Origin: Gellertiella hungarica
Lineage (GTDB): Bacteria > Pseudomonadota > Alphaproteobacteria > Rhizobiales > Rhizobiaceae
Reading direction: 5' to 3'
NCBI RefSeq assembly: GCF_014197145.1
Contig: NZ_JACIEZ010000001.1
Location: 434,001-498,000, forward strand
DNA length: 64,000 nucleotides
The first letter of the stretch is position 1; each line of letters starts with the position of its first letter. Under the pieces are notes generated by a model. That model did no database searches. It saw nothing but the letters and a program-made list of their open reading frames with translations, and had not been told where the DNA came from. The translations under genes and the position numbers were made by a program. Shown here piece by piece: positions 34,604 through 42,487 of this stretch.

Positions 34604-35139
34604 CCTTCAAGATTGAAATCCGCGGTATGTCGTTCTTCTATTCGGACGATGGCACCCGAAAGTACCGGACACTGGCGATGGCGGAAGTCTACCTTCCTGA
34701 CCTCGCCCTGACGCTCCGCGATGTACGCCTTGCATGGTCACCCGACCGTGGCTTTGTGGCGCATGCTCCGACCTCGCCGAAGACAGCGCCGTCTCCAATG
34801 ATCCAGTGGTATCACCGGGGCGAGTTCGCCCAACAGCTGGCGCAGGAACTGCGGACCATGTACGAGCGCATGGGCGGCAAGATGCCGGTCGATCTGAGCG
34901 TGAAGGAGCAGCGCGCCGGCGCTGCCGCACGGCGGATCATCGAGAAGGCCACGTCTCGCCGAGATCACGTGACGGGCAAGGTTATCGGCGCTGATCCGTT
35001 TGATGATGCACCGATCGAGTACATGACGGTTCCGGCAACTTTCCATGTCCATGAGGACGCAAGCGACACCGAAGCCGTGGAAGGCCTTGCCCGCACCCTG
35101 AGCGTCGAGCATCAGGAGGCTGCCCGTGTCCTCGGCTGA
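34600..35139 (+). CDS. Hypothetical element protein (179 aa)
   Basis: 179 residues, cytoplasmic, no recognised family. The N-terminal half is beta-rich (FKIEIRGMSFFYSDDG, AEVYLPDLALTLRDVRLAWSPDRGFVAHAP) and weakly recalls SpoVG-like small barrels; the C-terminal half is helical and charged (QLAQELRTMYERMGGKMPVD). It starts in the head-closure stop (ATGA) and its last 14 bases overlap the AlpA-like gene. Position between the last head gene and the recombination genes would suit a helper-interference, tail-adaptor or regulatory protein; none of these is shown by sequence. Confidence 0.6.
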   Translation: MTFKIEIRGMSFFYSDDGTRKYRTLAMAEVYLPDLALTLRDVRLAWSPDRGFVAHAPTSPKTAPSPMIQWYHRGEFAQQLAQELRTMYERMGGKMPVDLSVKEQRAGAAARRIIEKATSRRDHVTGKVIGADPFDDAPIEYMTVPATFHVHEDASDTEAVEGLARTLSVEHQEAARVLG

Positions 35140-35380
35140 TTTCGTCCCTCGTGGTCTCCGTCGCGAAGACGCAGCCCGCTACATCGGGATCAGTCCGACG
35201 CTGTTCGACCGCAAGCGGAAGGAGGGTGCAATCCCTCCGCCGCGCGACATGTTCGGGGTAATGATCTGGGATCGACATGACCTCGATTCCCTTTTCGCGA
35301 AGCCGGTCTATACTGCGGCTAACGACAACAATTCCAGCTATTGGGACAAGGTGTGCGGCTTCGAAAACCAAAGTACGTGA
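35126..35380 (+). CDS. AlpA/MerR-like excisionase or regulator
   Basis: 84 residues. A MerR-type helix-turn-helix (GLRREDAARYIGISPTLFDRKRKEGAIPPPR) followed by a wing and IWDRHDLDSLF matches AlpA/excisionase-like proteins carried next to integrase genes. It probably binds near the att sites to favour excision and may regulate the integrase. Overlaps the unknown gene upstream by 14 bp and the integrase gene downstream by 28 bp. Confidence 0.8.
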   Translation: MSSADFVPRGLRREDAARYIGISPTLFDRKRKEGAIPPPRDMFGVMIWDRHDLDSLFAKPVYTAANDNNSSYWDKVCGFENQST

Positions 35381-36420
35381 ACGTCTATCAGGACCGCCAC
35401 GAAAAACAGCGTATCTACTATAGAGAGCCGGGAAAGCCACAGGTGGCTTTGCCTGGCCCTTTGTATTCCGAAGAGTTCTGGATCGCGTACCACAAGGCCC
35501 AGAAAGCCGAACCGGTATCGGCCGGGAAGGCTCCGGCTGCCGGATCAATGGGCGCTGCCATCCAAGGCTACTACCGTAGTGCCGAGTTCGTGCAGCTGGC
35601 AGACTCGAGCAAGCAGGTCTATCGCCGCATCCTCGATGCCTTCGCGAAGGAACATGGTCATGCTCCGGTCGCCGGTATCCAGACGAAGCACGTCAACGTG
35701 CTGATCGACGGGAAGGCGGAGACGCCGGCCGCTGCGAACATTCTTCGGAAGAGGCTGTCATCAGTTTTCGAATATGCCAAGTCGGTCGGAATGATCCAGG
35801 TCAACCCGGCAAAGGAGGCGAAGCGGATCAAGACGAAGTCCAAGGGCTATCGCAGCTGGACCGAGTCCGACATCGCCGCATATCGCCAGAAGTGGAAAGA
35901 AGGGCAGCCGGAGCGGATCGCCATGGAGGTGCTTCTGCATACCGGCTTGCGCCGATCCGATGCCGTCCGCCTTGGATGGCAGCATATCGTCGACGACGCA
36001 TTCGTCATCTCGACTAAGAAGTCACAGGATATTGTGGAGCTTCATATCCCGCTGCACAGCGACCTAGCTTTCCTGTTCGATCTGCCACGAGGGAGAGAGA
36101 CCTTCATTTCGACGGTCTACGGCTCCGCCAGATCGGAGAAGGCTTTCACCAACTGGCTTCGGGAAGCGGCCCATGCTGCGGGCCTGCCCTCGAATTCTTC
36201 CCCTCATGGGCTCCGAAAAGCTGCCTGCCGTCGCCTTGCCGAATCGGGATGCACGGCCTTGGAGATCATGTCCATCACCGGACACAGGGATATCAAAGAG
36301 ATCGAAAGGTACACAAAAGCAGCCGAAATGAAGCGATTGTCACGTGCCGCTATGGCCAAATCGGAGCAATCGTTTATCATCAAATTGCCTAACCCCGATC
36401 AAGGGTTAGTGGAATCCTAG
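35353..36420 (+). CDS. int: Tyrosine recombinase / phage integrase
   Basis: 355 residues from a GTG at 35353 (MRLRKPKYVNVYQDRH, the usual rhizobial integrase opening); TTG 35341 is an alternative. An N-terminal arm-binding region and SAM-like core-binding domain precede the catalytic domain, which has the Arg in HTGLRRSDAVRL, HGLRKAACRRL (HxxR), TGHRDIKEIERYT with the second His and the nucleophilic Tyr near residue 318. It integrates the element into tRNA-Arg. Its 3' end contains a CTAACCCC...GGGTTAG inverted repeat matching the left end of the element, and the stop lies 36 bp from attR. Confidence 0.93.
   Translation: MRLRKPKYVNVYQDRHEKQRIYYREPGKPQVALPGPLYSEEFWIAYHKAQKAEPVSAGKAPAAGSMGAAIQGYYRSAEFVQLADSSKQVYRRILDAFAKEHGHAPVAGIQTKHVNVLIDGKAETPAAANILRKRLSSVFEYAKSVGMIQVNPAKEAKRIKTKSKGYRSWTESDIAAYRQKWKEGQPERIAMEVLLHTGLRRSDAVRLGWQHIVDDAFVISTKKSQDIVELHIPLHSDLAFLFDLPRGRETFISTVYGSARSEKAFTNWLREAAHAAGLPSNSSPHGLRKAACRRLAESGCTALEIMSITGHRDIKEIERYTKAAEMKRLSRAAMAKSEQSFIIKLPNPDQGLVES
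36389..36409. promoter_or_regulatory. Candidate integrase arm-type site, right end
   Basis: CTAACCCC (36389-36396) / GGGTTAG (36403-36409), with ATCAAGGGTTA at 36398-36408 matching ATCAAGGGGTTA at the left end (25318-25329). It lies within the last codons of the integrase gene, 48 bp from the attR core. Confidence 0.5.
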
Positions 36421-36456
36421 TCCTAAAGCCTTGATTTCATGGAAGGAAATCTGAAA

Positions 36457-36474
36457 ATGGCGCACCCGACAGGA
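36457..36474. repeat. attR core repeat (within tRNA-Arg 3' end)
   Basis: ATGGCGCACCCGACAGGA, identical to 25282-25299. It covers the CCA, the discriminator base, the acceptor 3' strand and part of the T-stem of the tRNA, so integration leaves the tRNA gene intact. Confidence 0.92.
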
Positions 36475-36534
36475 TTCGAACCTGTGACCTTTGGAATCGG
36501 AATCCAACACTCTATCCAGCTGAGCTACGGGTGC
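36458..36534 (-). tRNA. tRNA-Arg (anticodon CCG)
   Basis: 77 nt on the minus strand. Acceptor GCACCCG pairs with CGGGTGC; TA follows; D-arm GCTC...GAGT; anticodon arm TTGGA-TTCCGAT-TCCAA gives anticodon CCG; T-arm ACAGG-TTCGAAT-CCTGT; discriminator G and an encoded CCA. It reads codon CGG. Its 3' end is the attachment site of the adjacent element, whose integrase gene stops 37 bp away. Confidence 0.97.
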
Positions 36535-36960
36535 CCGAAAGACGCGGAACAGGTCCTCGTCTCGTGACCCGGTACTTAGCCCAGCTTGCTTCCGCTATCA
36601 ATCCGTTTTTTGAAAAATCCGGTTCAACCGCTGGCGTCTTTCCTCGGGAAACAGAATCAGGGAAGAGATCGGTCCGTTAACGATCAAATACATCTTATTA
36701 TTGTGCGCGATGATTTCAGGTAGAATAACGCAGGCAAAAATTGCAAAACCAATGATATTTCTAATAACTGTTATCTTTCACACGATATAAATAATAAGAA
36801 TTTTCCGGTTAAAATTAGCATATCCGTTAGTTTTTTAGCTATATATATAATACGTTCATGACAAGCGGCGCCGGAATGGTTCGTCTCGTTTTGCTGCCAA
36901 CGGTTCGCTTGGACGCGCAGAATTTTAAACGCCTATATTGATAGAGATGGGGATACGAAC
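36535..36960. other. AT-rich intergenic region before the marR gene
   Basis: About 425 bp without a gene. From roughly 36640 to 36880 the sequence is strikingly AT-rich for this chromosome (runs such as TATATATATAAT). TATAAT at 36846-36851 is a possible -10 for the marR gene, with no strong -35. The rest may be promoter DNA, a target for nucleoid proteins, or a relic of an earlier insertion at the tRNA. I see no RNA gene here. Confidence 0.45.
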
Positions 36961-37401
36961 ATGAATATTTCCGTGGACTTTACAGCGACCAATGTCGAAG
37001 AGGGGATCGGTTACTGGCTTCGCCGCGCGCAGCAGACCGTTCTTCATGACTTCAGCGAGACCTTTGTTCCCTACGACCTGCGTCCGGCGGAATTTTCCCT
37101 TCTGATGCTGCTGGCCAACCATCCCGGGATCAAGCAGTCCGATGCCGCGGAGATACTCGGCATCCAGCGCGCCAACTTCGTGGCGCTTGTGGATGCCCTT
37201 CAGCAGCGCGGGCTCGCAGAGCGGCGCAAGCCCGAAAGCGACCGGCGCGTGCAGTCGCTCTTCCTCACCCGCCAGGGAACGGATTTCGTGGTCGAGACGA
37301 GCGGCAAGTGGCGCCAGCACGAGTCGCGCATGATCGCCCGGCTGGGCGGCATCGAGGAGCGCGACCAGCTCGTGGAGCTTCTGACCCGGCTCGCCTGCTG
37401 A
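36961..37401 (+). CDS. MarR-family transcriptional regulator
   Basis: 146 residues of the MarR winged-helix fold: [17 protein letters not shown] (dimer helix), [48 protein letters not shown] (recognition helix) and [15 protein letters not shown] (wing with the conserved DRR). Preceded by a long AT-rich leader and followed by a strong terminator, so it is monocistronic. The ligand and targets are unknown; no divergent partner gene is adjacent. Confidence 0.9.
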   Translation: MNISVDFTATNVEEGIGYWLRRAQQTVLHDFSETFVPYDLRPAEFSLLMLLANHPGIKQSDAAEILGIQRANFVALVDALQQRGLAERRKPESDRRVQSLFLTRQGTDFVVETSGKWRQHESRMIARLGGIEERDQLVELLTRLAC

Positions 37402-37445
37402 CGAGCACCGCATCGTCTTGGGGTGCCTATCCTGCGCCCGTCTTC

Positions 37446-37471
37446 AGGCCCCTTCGGGGGCCTTTATTTTT
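37446..37471 (+). terminator. Terminator after marR gene
   Basis: AGGCCCC TTCG GGGGCCT (37446-37463), a 7-bp stem with a UUCG tetraloop, followed by TTATTTTTG. Confidence 0.85.
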
Positions 37472-37497
37472 GCCTCGGGGCGCGATGCCGGAAAGCA

Positions 37498-37527
37498 GAA
37501 AGGCCGCACCCGGTGGGTGCGGCCTTT
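37498..37527 (-). terminator. Terminator after xylG (bidirectional hairpin)
   Basis: AAAGGCCGCACCC / GGGTGCGGCCTTT with a short loop, flanked by A-rich and T-rich bases. It lies 28 bp after the minus-strand xylose operon stop and can also back up the marR terminator. Confidence 0.7.
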
Positions 37528-37554
37528 CCCGATCGGAGATCCCTTCAGTGCCGG

Positions 37555-38361
37555 TCAGAGACGGGCGGCACCCGGTCCCGGTACGGCGCCCGGCGGGCAC
37601 TTGCCCAGGATGATCATGCCAAGCACTTCATCCTTGGTGACATCGGTGGTGCGGGCGCTGCCGACGACCTGGCCGTTCTTCATCACGGTCACGCGGTCCG
37701 CGAGGTCGAAGACGTCGTGGATATCGTGGCTGATGAGGAAGATGCCGATGCCGTCCTTCTTGAGTTCCTTGATCAGTTCGCCGACCTGGGCCGTTTCCTG
37801 CGGGCCAAGGGCGGCCGTCGGCTCGTCCATGATCAGGATGCGGGCGTTGAACAGGATCGCGCGGGCGATCGCAACCGATTGCCGCTGACCGCCGGAAAGC
37901 GCCTTCACCGGTTCCTTGAAGCGGCGGAAGTTGGGGTTGAGCCGCCCCATCACCTTGCGGGCTGCCGCTTCCATGGCGGCATCGTCGAGCGTGCCCCAGG
38001 GGGTCAGGAGCTCGCGACCGAGGAAGAGATTGGCGGCGGCATCGACGTTGTCCGCCAGAGCCAGCGTCTGGTAGATCGTCTCGATGCCGTAGGACTTGGC
38101 GTCGCGCGGGTTGTTGATGTTGGCTTCCTCGCCATTGATCATGATGGACCCGCCATCGCGCGGATAGGCGCCGGAGAGGATCTTGATCAGGGTGGACTTG
38201 CCCGCCCCGTTATGGCCGAGAAGCCCCACGACCTCACCCGGATAGAGCGAGACCGATGCGTGATCCACGGCCTTGATGCCGCCGAAGGCGATCGAGATGT
38301 CCCTCATCTCGACGAGAGGGGTCCGGGTTTCGGTCTGGATGTTTTCAGCTGTCGCGTTCAT
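37555..38361 (-). CDS. xylG: Sugar ABC transporter ATPase, single domain (xylose system)
   Basis: 268 residues with one complete ABC domain: Walker [10 protein letters not shown], signature [12 protein letters not shown], Walker [13 protein letters not shown], and the switch histidine in LISHDIHD. Enterobacterial XylG has two fused domains; a half-length ATPase is common in rhizobial sugar systems and would act as a homodimer. It follows xylH by 12 bp and ends the operon. Assignment to xylose rests mainly on the binding protein, so fructose/mannose (Frc-like) specificity is not excluded. Confidence 0.82.
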   Translation of the reverse strand: MNATAENIQTETRTPLVEMRDISIAFGGIKAVDHASVSLYPGEVVGLLGHNGAGKSTLIKILSGAYPRDGGSIMINGEEANINNPRDAKSYGIETIYQTLALADNVDAAANLFLGRELLTPWGTLDDAAMEAAARKVMGRLNPNFRRFKEPVKALSGGQRQSVAIARAILFNARILIMDEPTAALGPQETAQVGELIKELKKDGIGIFLISHDIHDVFDLADRVTVMKNGQVVGSARTTDVTKDEVLGMIILGKCPPGAVPGPGAARL

Positions 38362-38373
38362 CGACGGGCCTCC

Positions 38374-39696
38374 TTACTTCACACGGCGCTGGTAGATCGT
38401 GTCGAGCCAGACAGCCACGACAAGGACGCCACCGACGACCATTTGCTGCACGGCCGAGTCGAAGCCGACCAGCACCATCCCGGATTGCAGCGATTGCATG
38501 ACAACAGCGCCGAGCATGGCGCCGTAGATGGTGCCCATGCCGCCGGCAAGCGAAGTGCCGCCGATGACGGTAGCGGCGATGACATAGAGTTCGTCGAACT
38601 GGCCGAGCGCGTTGGTGGCCGAGTTCAGGCGGGCCGACGAGATCGTCGCGGAAATGCCGACGAGGAAGCCCATCAGCGCGAAGATCAGCATCGTCATGCG
38701 CTTGGTGTTGATGCCGGCCAGTTCCGCAGCCTCGGGGTTGCCGCCGATGGCGAAGACATAGCGGCCAAAGCGGGTGCGGGTCGCGAGGAAGGTCATCGCG
38801 ATGCAGACGAAAGCGGCGATCAGAACCGGGATGGCGAAGCCGTGCGAGATGTTCAGCCCGCCTTCGGGGATGGTGATGTTGTTGGCGGCGGCATATTGCT
38901 TCACGATGCCGACGGGCCAGAAATATTCATTGGCGATGAAGGCCGCACCGACGATGAGCGCTGCGGAGATCGCGGCCAGGAACACTTCCGCCCAGACGGG
39001 ACGCAGCGGGAAGCCGAAGCGTGCGCGCTGGCGACGGCCGGATGCGAGCATGAGCACCACGGCGACGCAGCCGAGCAGCGCCACGAACCAGGTGCCCCAG
39101 TAGCCGATCGAGCCATAGGGCCCGCCACCGATCAGCGCGAAATTGGCGTCGACGGGAGAGATGGTCTCGCCACGCGCGACCCACCATGCCGCGCCGCGCC
39201 ACACGAGCAGGCCGCCGAGCGTCACGATGAAGGACGGGATCTGCAGATAGGCGATGAGGACACCGTGGAAGGCGCCGATCAGCGTGCCGACGGCAAGCCC
39301 GAAAAGCACCGTCAGAACCCAGATCATCGGATGGCCGAGGCCGAGATATTGCGGCAGGACCCAGACCTGGAACACGCCCATCAGCATGGCCGTGATGCCC
39401 AGCACCGAGCCCACGGAGAGGTCGATGTGGCGCGTCACGATGATCAGCACCATGCCGGTCGCCATGACCGCGATGGAGGATGTCTGGACCGAGAGGTTCC
39501 AGAGGTTGCGGTAGGTGAGGAAGGCGCCATTGCCGTTATAGACGATGCCGTAGATCTGGAAGCCCATCCAGATGAGGATGAGCGCGCCAAACATGCCGAG
39601 CATGCGGGTATCGATTTCCGTCGCCCGCAGAAAGCGCCGGACGGCCCCTTCTTCGACCAGGCCCGGCCCGGCGCTGGTTTGAGAAATTTGGTTCAT
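38374..39696 (-). CDS. xylH: Sugar ABC transporter permease (xylose system)
   Basis: 440 residues with about ten to twelve membrane helices of the branched-chain-amino-acid/ribose permease superfamily. Characteristic pieces are ILIIVTRHIDLSVGS, PSFIVTLGGLLVWRG, FAIGGNPEAAELAGINTKR (ATPase-contact EAA-like loop) and VIGGTSLAGG. The long form with extra central helices fits XylH. Separated from xylF by a strong hairpin with a T-run, so less permease than binding protein is expected. Confidence 0.85.
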   Translation of the reverse strand: MNQISQTSAGPGLVEEGAVRRFLRATEIDTRMLGMFGALILIWMGFQIYGIVYNGNGAFLTYRNLWNLSVQTSSIAVMATGMVLIIVTRHIDLSVGSVLGITAMLMGVFQVWVLPQYLGLGHPMIWVLTVLFGLAVGTLIGAFHGVLIAYLQIPSFIVTLGGLLVWRGAAWWVARGETISPVDANFALIGGGPYGSIGYWGTWFVALLGCVAVVLMLASGRRQRARFGFPLRPVWAEVFLAAISAALIVGAAFIANEYFWPVGIVKQYAAANNITIPEGGLNISHGFAIPVLIAAFVCIAMTFLATRTRFGRYVFAIGGNPEAAELAGINTKRMTMLIFALMGFLVGISATISSARLNSATNALGQFDELYVIAATVIGGTSLAGGMGTIYGAMLGAVVMQSLQSGMVLVGFDSAVQQMVVGGVLVVAVWLDTIYQRRVK

Positions 39697-39884
39697 GGGT
39701 ACTTCTCCCTTGTGCCCCTGTTTTCAGGATACGCGCTCGCCTCCAGTCACCACCGGTCCGCGTCCTGCCTCACATTGGGGAATATACATCACTCCCGGGT
39801 CCTGGCCCTGGAAGTTTTCACACGGCACTTGCGGTTTCCCATCGCAAAACGGGGCGCCCGCGCCCGCCGCACGTGAATCCGGCC

Positions 39885-39918
39885 TTAAAAAACCGCGCCG
39901 CTTGTTCGGCGGCGCGGT
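39885..39918 (-). terminator. Intercistronic terminator/attenuator between xylF and xylH
   Basis: On the minus strand CCGCGCCGC-CGAACAA-GCGGCGCGG followed by TTTTTTAAGG. A perfect 9-bp GC-rich stem with a T-run within an operon usually causes partial termination or protects the upstream mRNA end, giving excess binding protein. Confidence 0.8.
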
Positions 39919-39954
39919 CTTCAGTCGGCAATCATCGGCCCTGAGGCCAAGTCC

Positions 39955-40995
39955 TTACTTGCAAACTGCTACCGCGTTGGCGTCAACACCGGCGCAGAGC
40001 GTTGCCTTGTCGATCCAGCCGGCATCCAGAACCAGGTTCAGCTTGTCCTTGGTGATGGCTTCCGGGGTCAGCAGCACGGCGTTCATTTCGACGCCCTTCG
40101 CACCGTCCTTGAACTTGCCGACATTCGGGATGTCGGTCATGGACTTGCCGTCGGCCAGCATCAGGGCCGCATTGGCAGCCACTTCGCCGAGCTTGCGGCT
40201 GTCCTTCCAGATGGAAACGAGCTGGGTGCCGAGGGCAACGCGGTTCAGTGCGGCCTTGTCGCCGTCCTGACCGGTAACCGGTACGGTGCCGGCCAGACCC
40301 TGGGCAGCCAGAGCCGCAACCACGCCACCGGCCATGCCATCGTTCTCGGAGAGAACGGCGTCAACCGCGTTGTTGTTGGCGGTCAGGATCTGCTCCATGT
40401 TCTTCTGGGCGTTTTCCGGCTTCCAGCCGTCGGTCGAGGCTTCGCCGACGATCTTGATGTCGCCGGAGTCGAGCTTCGCCTTCAGCACTTCCTTCATGCC
40501 GCGGTTCAGGAACGAGGCATTCGGGTCGCCCTTGTCGCCGTTGATGATGGCGAAGTTGCCCTTGTCCTTCACCTTCAGCATTTCTTCCGCCATCAGGCGG
40601 CCGACGCCGACGTTGTCGAAGGTCATGTAGAGCACGTTCGGGTCTTCGATCTGAACGTCATAGGCGATGACCGGGATGCCTTCCGAGGTGGCCTTCTGGA
40701 CGGCCGGCAGGATGGCTTCGGAGTCGTAGGGCACGATCAGCAGAACATTCGCGCCCTGGGAGATCAGCGACTCGACGTCGGTCAGCTGCTTGGCGGCGGA
40801 GCCCTGTGCATCGGCGGAAATGTACTTGTCGCCATTGGCTTCGACGATCTTCTTGATGACGGCTTCGTCCGTCTTCCAGCGCTCTTCCTGGAAGATCTTC
40901 CAGGACACGCCGATGACCTTGTCCTTGGCCAGCGCATGGCCGGCTACAGACATGGCGAATACTGCGCTGGTCAGCGCAAGAGTCAGTTTCTTCAT
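39955..40995 (-). CDS. xylF: D-xylose-type ABC transporter substrate-binding protein
   Basis: 346 residues with a Sec signal peptide (MKKLTLALTSAVFAMSVAGHALA). The mature protein is a periplasmic-binding-protein-like fold closely matching XylF: GVSWKIFQEERWKTDE, DVESLISQGANVLLIVPYDSEAI, VIAYDVQIED, TFDNVGVGRLMAE and SENDGMAGGVVAAL. It captures the sugar for the XylHG permease. The ATG at 40995 is preceded by CTGGGAGGACCC. Divergent from the ROK repressor, with a palindromic operator at the promoter. Confidence 0.87.
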   Translation of the reverse strand: MKKLTLALTSAVFAMSVAGHALAKDKVIGVSWKIFQEERWKTDEAVIKKIVEANGDKYISADAQGSAAKQLTDVESLISQGANVLLIVPYDSEAILPAVQKATSEGIPVIAYDVQIEDPNVLYMTFDNVGVGRLMAEEMLKVKDKGNFAIINGDKGDPNASFLNRGMKEVLKAKLDSGDIKIVGEASTDGWKPENAQKNMEQILTANNNAVDAVLSENDGMAGGVVAALAAQGLAGTVPVTGQDGDKAALNRVALGTQLVSIWKDSRKLGEVAANAALMLADGKSMTDIPNVGKFKDGAKGVEMNAVLLTPEAITKDKLNLVLDAGWIDKATLCAGVDANAVAVCK

Positions 40996-41074
40996 TTGGG
41001 TCCTCCCAGGTGGTTGCCGTGATTGCGGCCTCCCCACAACGCCCGGCATTCTTGGTTCCTGCCGGAAAAAATGT

Positions 41075-41124
41075 TTTTCTCGACAGTCGAGAAAATAAAT
41101 GTCAGAGTTTTCGCACCCTGTCAA
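41075..41124 (-). promoter_or_regulatory. xylF promoter with ROK-type palindromic operator
   Basis: The operator is TTTTCTCGAC-A-GTCGAGAAAA (41075-41095), a perfect inverted repeat with 10-bp arms. On the minus strand a TTGACA (41124-41119), a 17-bp spacer and CATTTA (41101-41096) form a promoter whose -10 box abuts the operator, so bound repressor would block xylF transcription at the start point. The divergent ROK gene begins 120 bp away and is its probable regulator. Confidence 0.75.
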
Positions 41125-41214
41125 CAAGCCCCTCCGGGTTCGCCTGTTGACATCGGGCGGGTGCTGTTCGAGGTGGCATCGCCCGGGGGTCTGACGAGGG
41201 AGAGAGGCCAGAGA

Positions 41215-42438
41215 ATGCTGGCGAAATCGAGTACGGAAATCGTGCGCCAGCAGAACAGCGGGCTGGTGCTCGCACAGCTGCGCCGCCACGGCCCGCTCTC
41301 CCACACGGAGCTTTCCGATCGCACCGGTCTTTCCTCCGCAACCGTCTCGGCGATCACGGCGGAACTGGAACGGCATCAGGTCATCGAGCGCCAGGAACAG
41401 GCGCCGCCGGCGGGCAGGGGGCGCCCGCGCGTATCCTTCACCCAGCGTCGGGAATGCGGCTATCTGATTGCGGTGCGGATTTCCTCCGATCAGCTCGAAT
41501 ACTCGCTCGTCGATTATGGCGGCACGCTGATCGACCGGCTGGAGGAAACGAGACGCGGCCAGGACGAGGCGCGCAGCTTTGCCAGCGCGCTGCGCAACAC
41601 CATCGAGAGGCTGTGCGAGCGCTCGTCCCTGTCGCTCGGCGAGATCAGGGTGGTGTCGATCTCGAGCAAGGGGCTCGTCGACCCGCTGCAGCCGGTGCTT
41701 CTCTGGTCGCCCGTCTTCGGGGATGTCTCCGTGGATTTCAGCGCCATCCGGGGCGGGGGGCTGGAGCCGGACATCCTGCTCAGCAACGAAACCAGGCTGG
41801 TCGCGGGCGCGCTGGCCCGCATCGTCGAGCGCCAGGCCGACGAGCGGGGCACCCTGCCGCCCCGGGCGCTCTGCGCTCTCTCGCTGGGGCATGGCATCGG
41901 TCTCGGTATCGCCCATCTCGATCCGTCCGGCGAATATCAGGTCGCAGCACCGGATTTCGGCCACATGCTGCATCTTGCCAATGGCGGCCTCTGTCGGTGC
42001 GGATCGATCGGTTGCATCGAGGCGACGGCGGGCTTCTATGGCATTCTTCGAACCGCATTCGAGGTGCCCTCCGACACCATCCCCGCGCGCTTCGTCCCGA
42101 TCATCGAGATGGAGAAGCTCGCCGCCAATGCGCGCCGCGGCGACCGGCAGGCGCAATTCGCCTTCCGTCAGGCGGGGCTGGCACTGGGGCAGGGCCTTGG
42201 CCGCATGCAGAGCCTCAACGAGAAAATGCCGGTCTACTTCACCGGCCCGGGCGTCCGCTTCTACGATCTCATGGAGCGCGGCCTGATGGAGGGGCTCGGG
42301 CAGTCCCGTGCGATCCGCCGCGAGGGCATGCCGGAACTCCACATCATCCTGGATGAAACGGCGCTGGTCTTTGCCGGCCACCTCGATCTCGCCCTCGGCC
42401 ACATGGACCGGACGGCCATTTCGGCCAGCCAGGAATGA
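41215..42438 (+). CDS. ROK-family transcriptional repressor (XylR-type)
   Basis: 407 residues. An N-terminal winged helix (GLVLAQLRRHGPLSHTELSDRTGLSSATVSAITAELE) is joined to a ROK sugar-kinase-like domain with the zinc motif in GGLCRCGSIGCIEA and the nucleotide loop ALSLGHGIGLG. It senses a sugar and represses the xyl operon. The start ATG 41215 has AGAGAGG upstream; an upstream in-frame extension is unsupported. The gene ends in a hairpin shared with the convergent dehydrogenase gene. Confidence 0.88.
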   Translation: MLAKSSTEIVRQQNSGLVLAQLRRHGPLSHTELSDRTGLSSATVSAITAELERHQVIERQEQAPPAGRGRPRVSFTQRRECGYLIAVRISSDQLEYSLVDYGGTLIDRLEETRRGQDEARSFASALRNTIERLCERSSLSLGEIRVVSISSKGLVDPLQPVLLWSPVFGDVSVDFSAIRGGGLEPDILLSNETRLVAGALARIVERQADERGTLPPRALCALSLGHGIGLGIAHLDPSGEYQVAAPDFGHMLHLANGGLCRCGSIGCIEATAGFYGILRTAFEVPSDTIPARFVPIIEMEKLAANARRGDRQAQFAFRQAGLALGQGLGRMQSLNEKMPVYFTGPGVRFYDLMERGLMEGLGQSRAIRREGMPELHIILDETALVFAGHLDLALGHMDRTAISASQE

Positions 42439-42441
42439 GAA

Positions 42442-42463
42442 AAGCCGGGCGGATGCCCGGCTT
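42442..42463. terminator. Bidirectional hairpin between ROK repressor and dehydrogenase genes
   Basis: AAGCCGGGC GGAT GCCCGGCTT, a perfect 9-bp stem with a GGAT loop. TTCTCC follows on the plus side and TTTTCTC on the minus side, so it is a better terminator for the minus-strand gene. Confidence 0.65.
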
Positions 42464-42487
42464 CTCCAGTATCCTGCGGCGCATGCC

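Larger units (their letters stand above)
25282..36474 (+). mobile_element. Tail-less, capsid-encoding integrated element (candidate capsid-forming PICI / phage satellite)
   Basis: The element is bounded by 18-bp direct repeats, the right copy being the 3' end of tRNA-Arg(CCG). It encodes primase-helicase, HNH nuclease, large terminase, small protein, XRE repressor (only minus-strand gene), small protein, tRNA-like RNA, major capsid, connector, prohead protease, portal, head-closure protein, unknown protein, AlpA-like protein and integrase. No tail tube, tape measure, tail fibre, holin, endolysin or late regulator is present, and the size is about 11.2 kb. Reading frames are intact and often overlap by a few bases. 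Capsid-forming PICIs have this content: own head and packaging genes, own replication module, borrowed tails. A tail-deleted prophage is the main alternative. Confidence 0.8.

Noticed and set aside
37423-39876. 817-codon plus-strand open frame opposite the xylG and xylH genes
   Set aside because: Composition is antisense-like (His/Asp/Arg-rich) and it covers two recognised transporter genes plus terminators.
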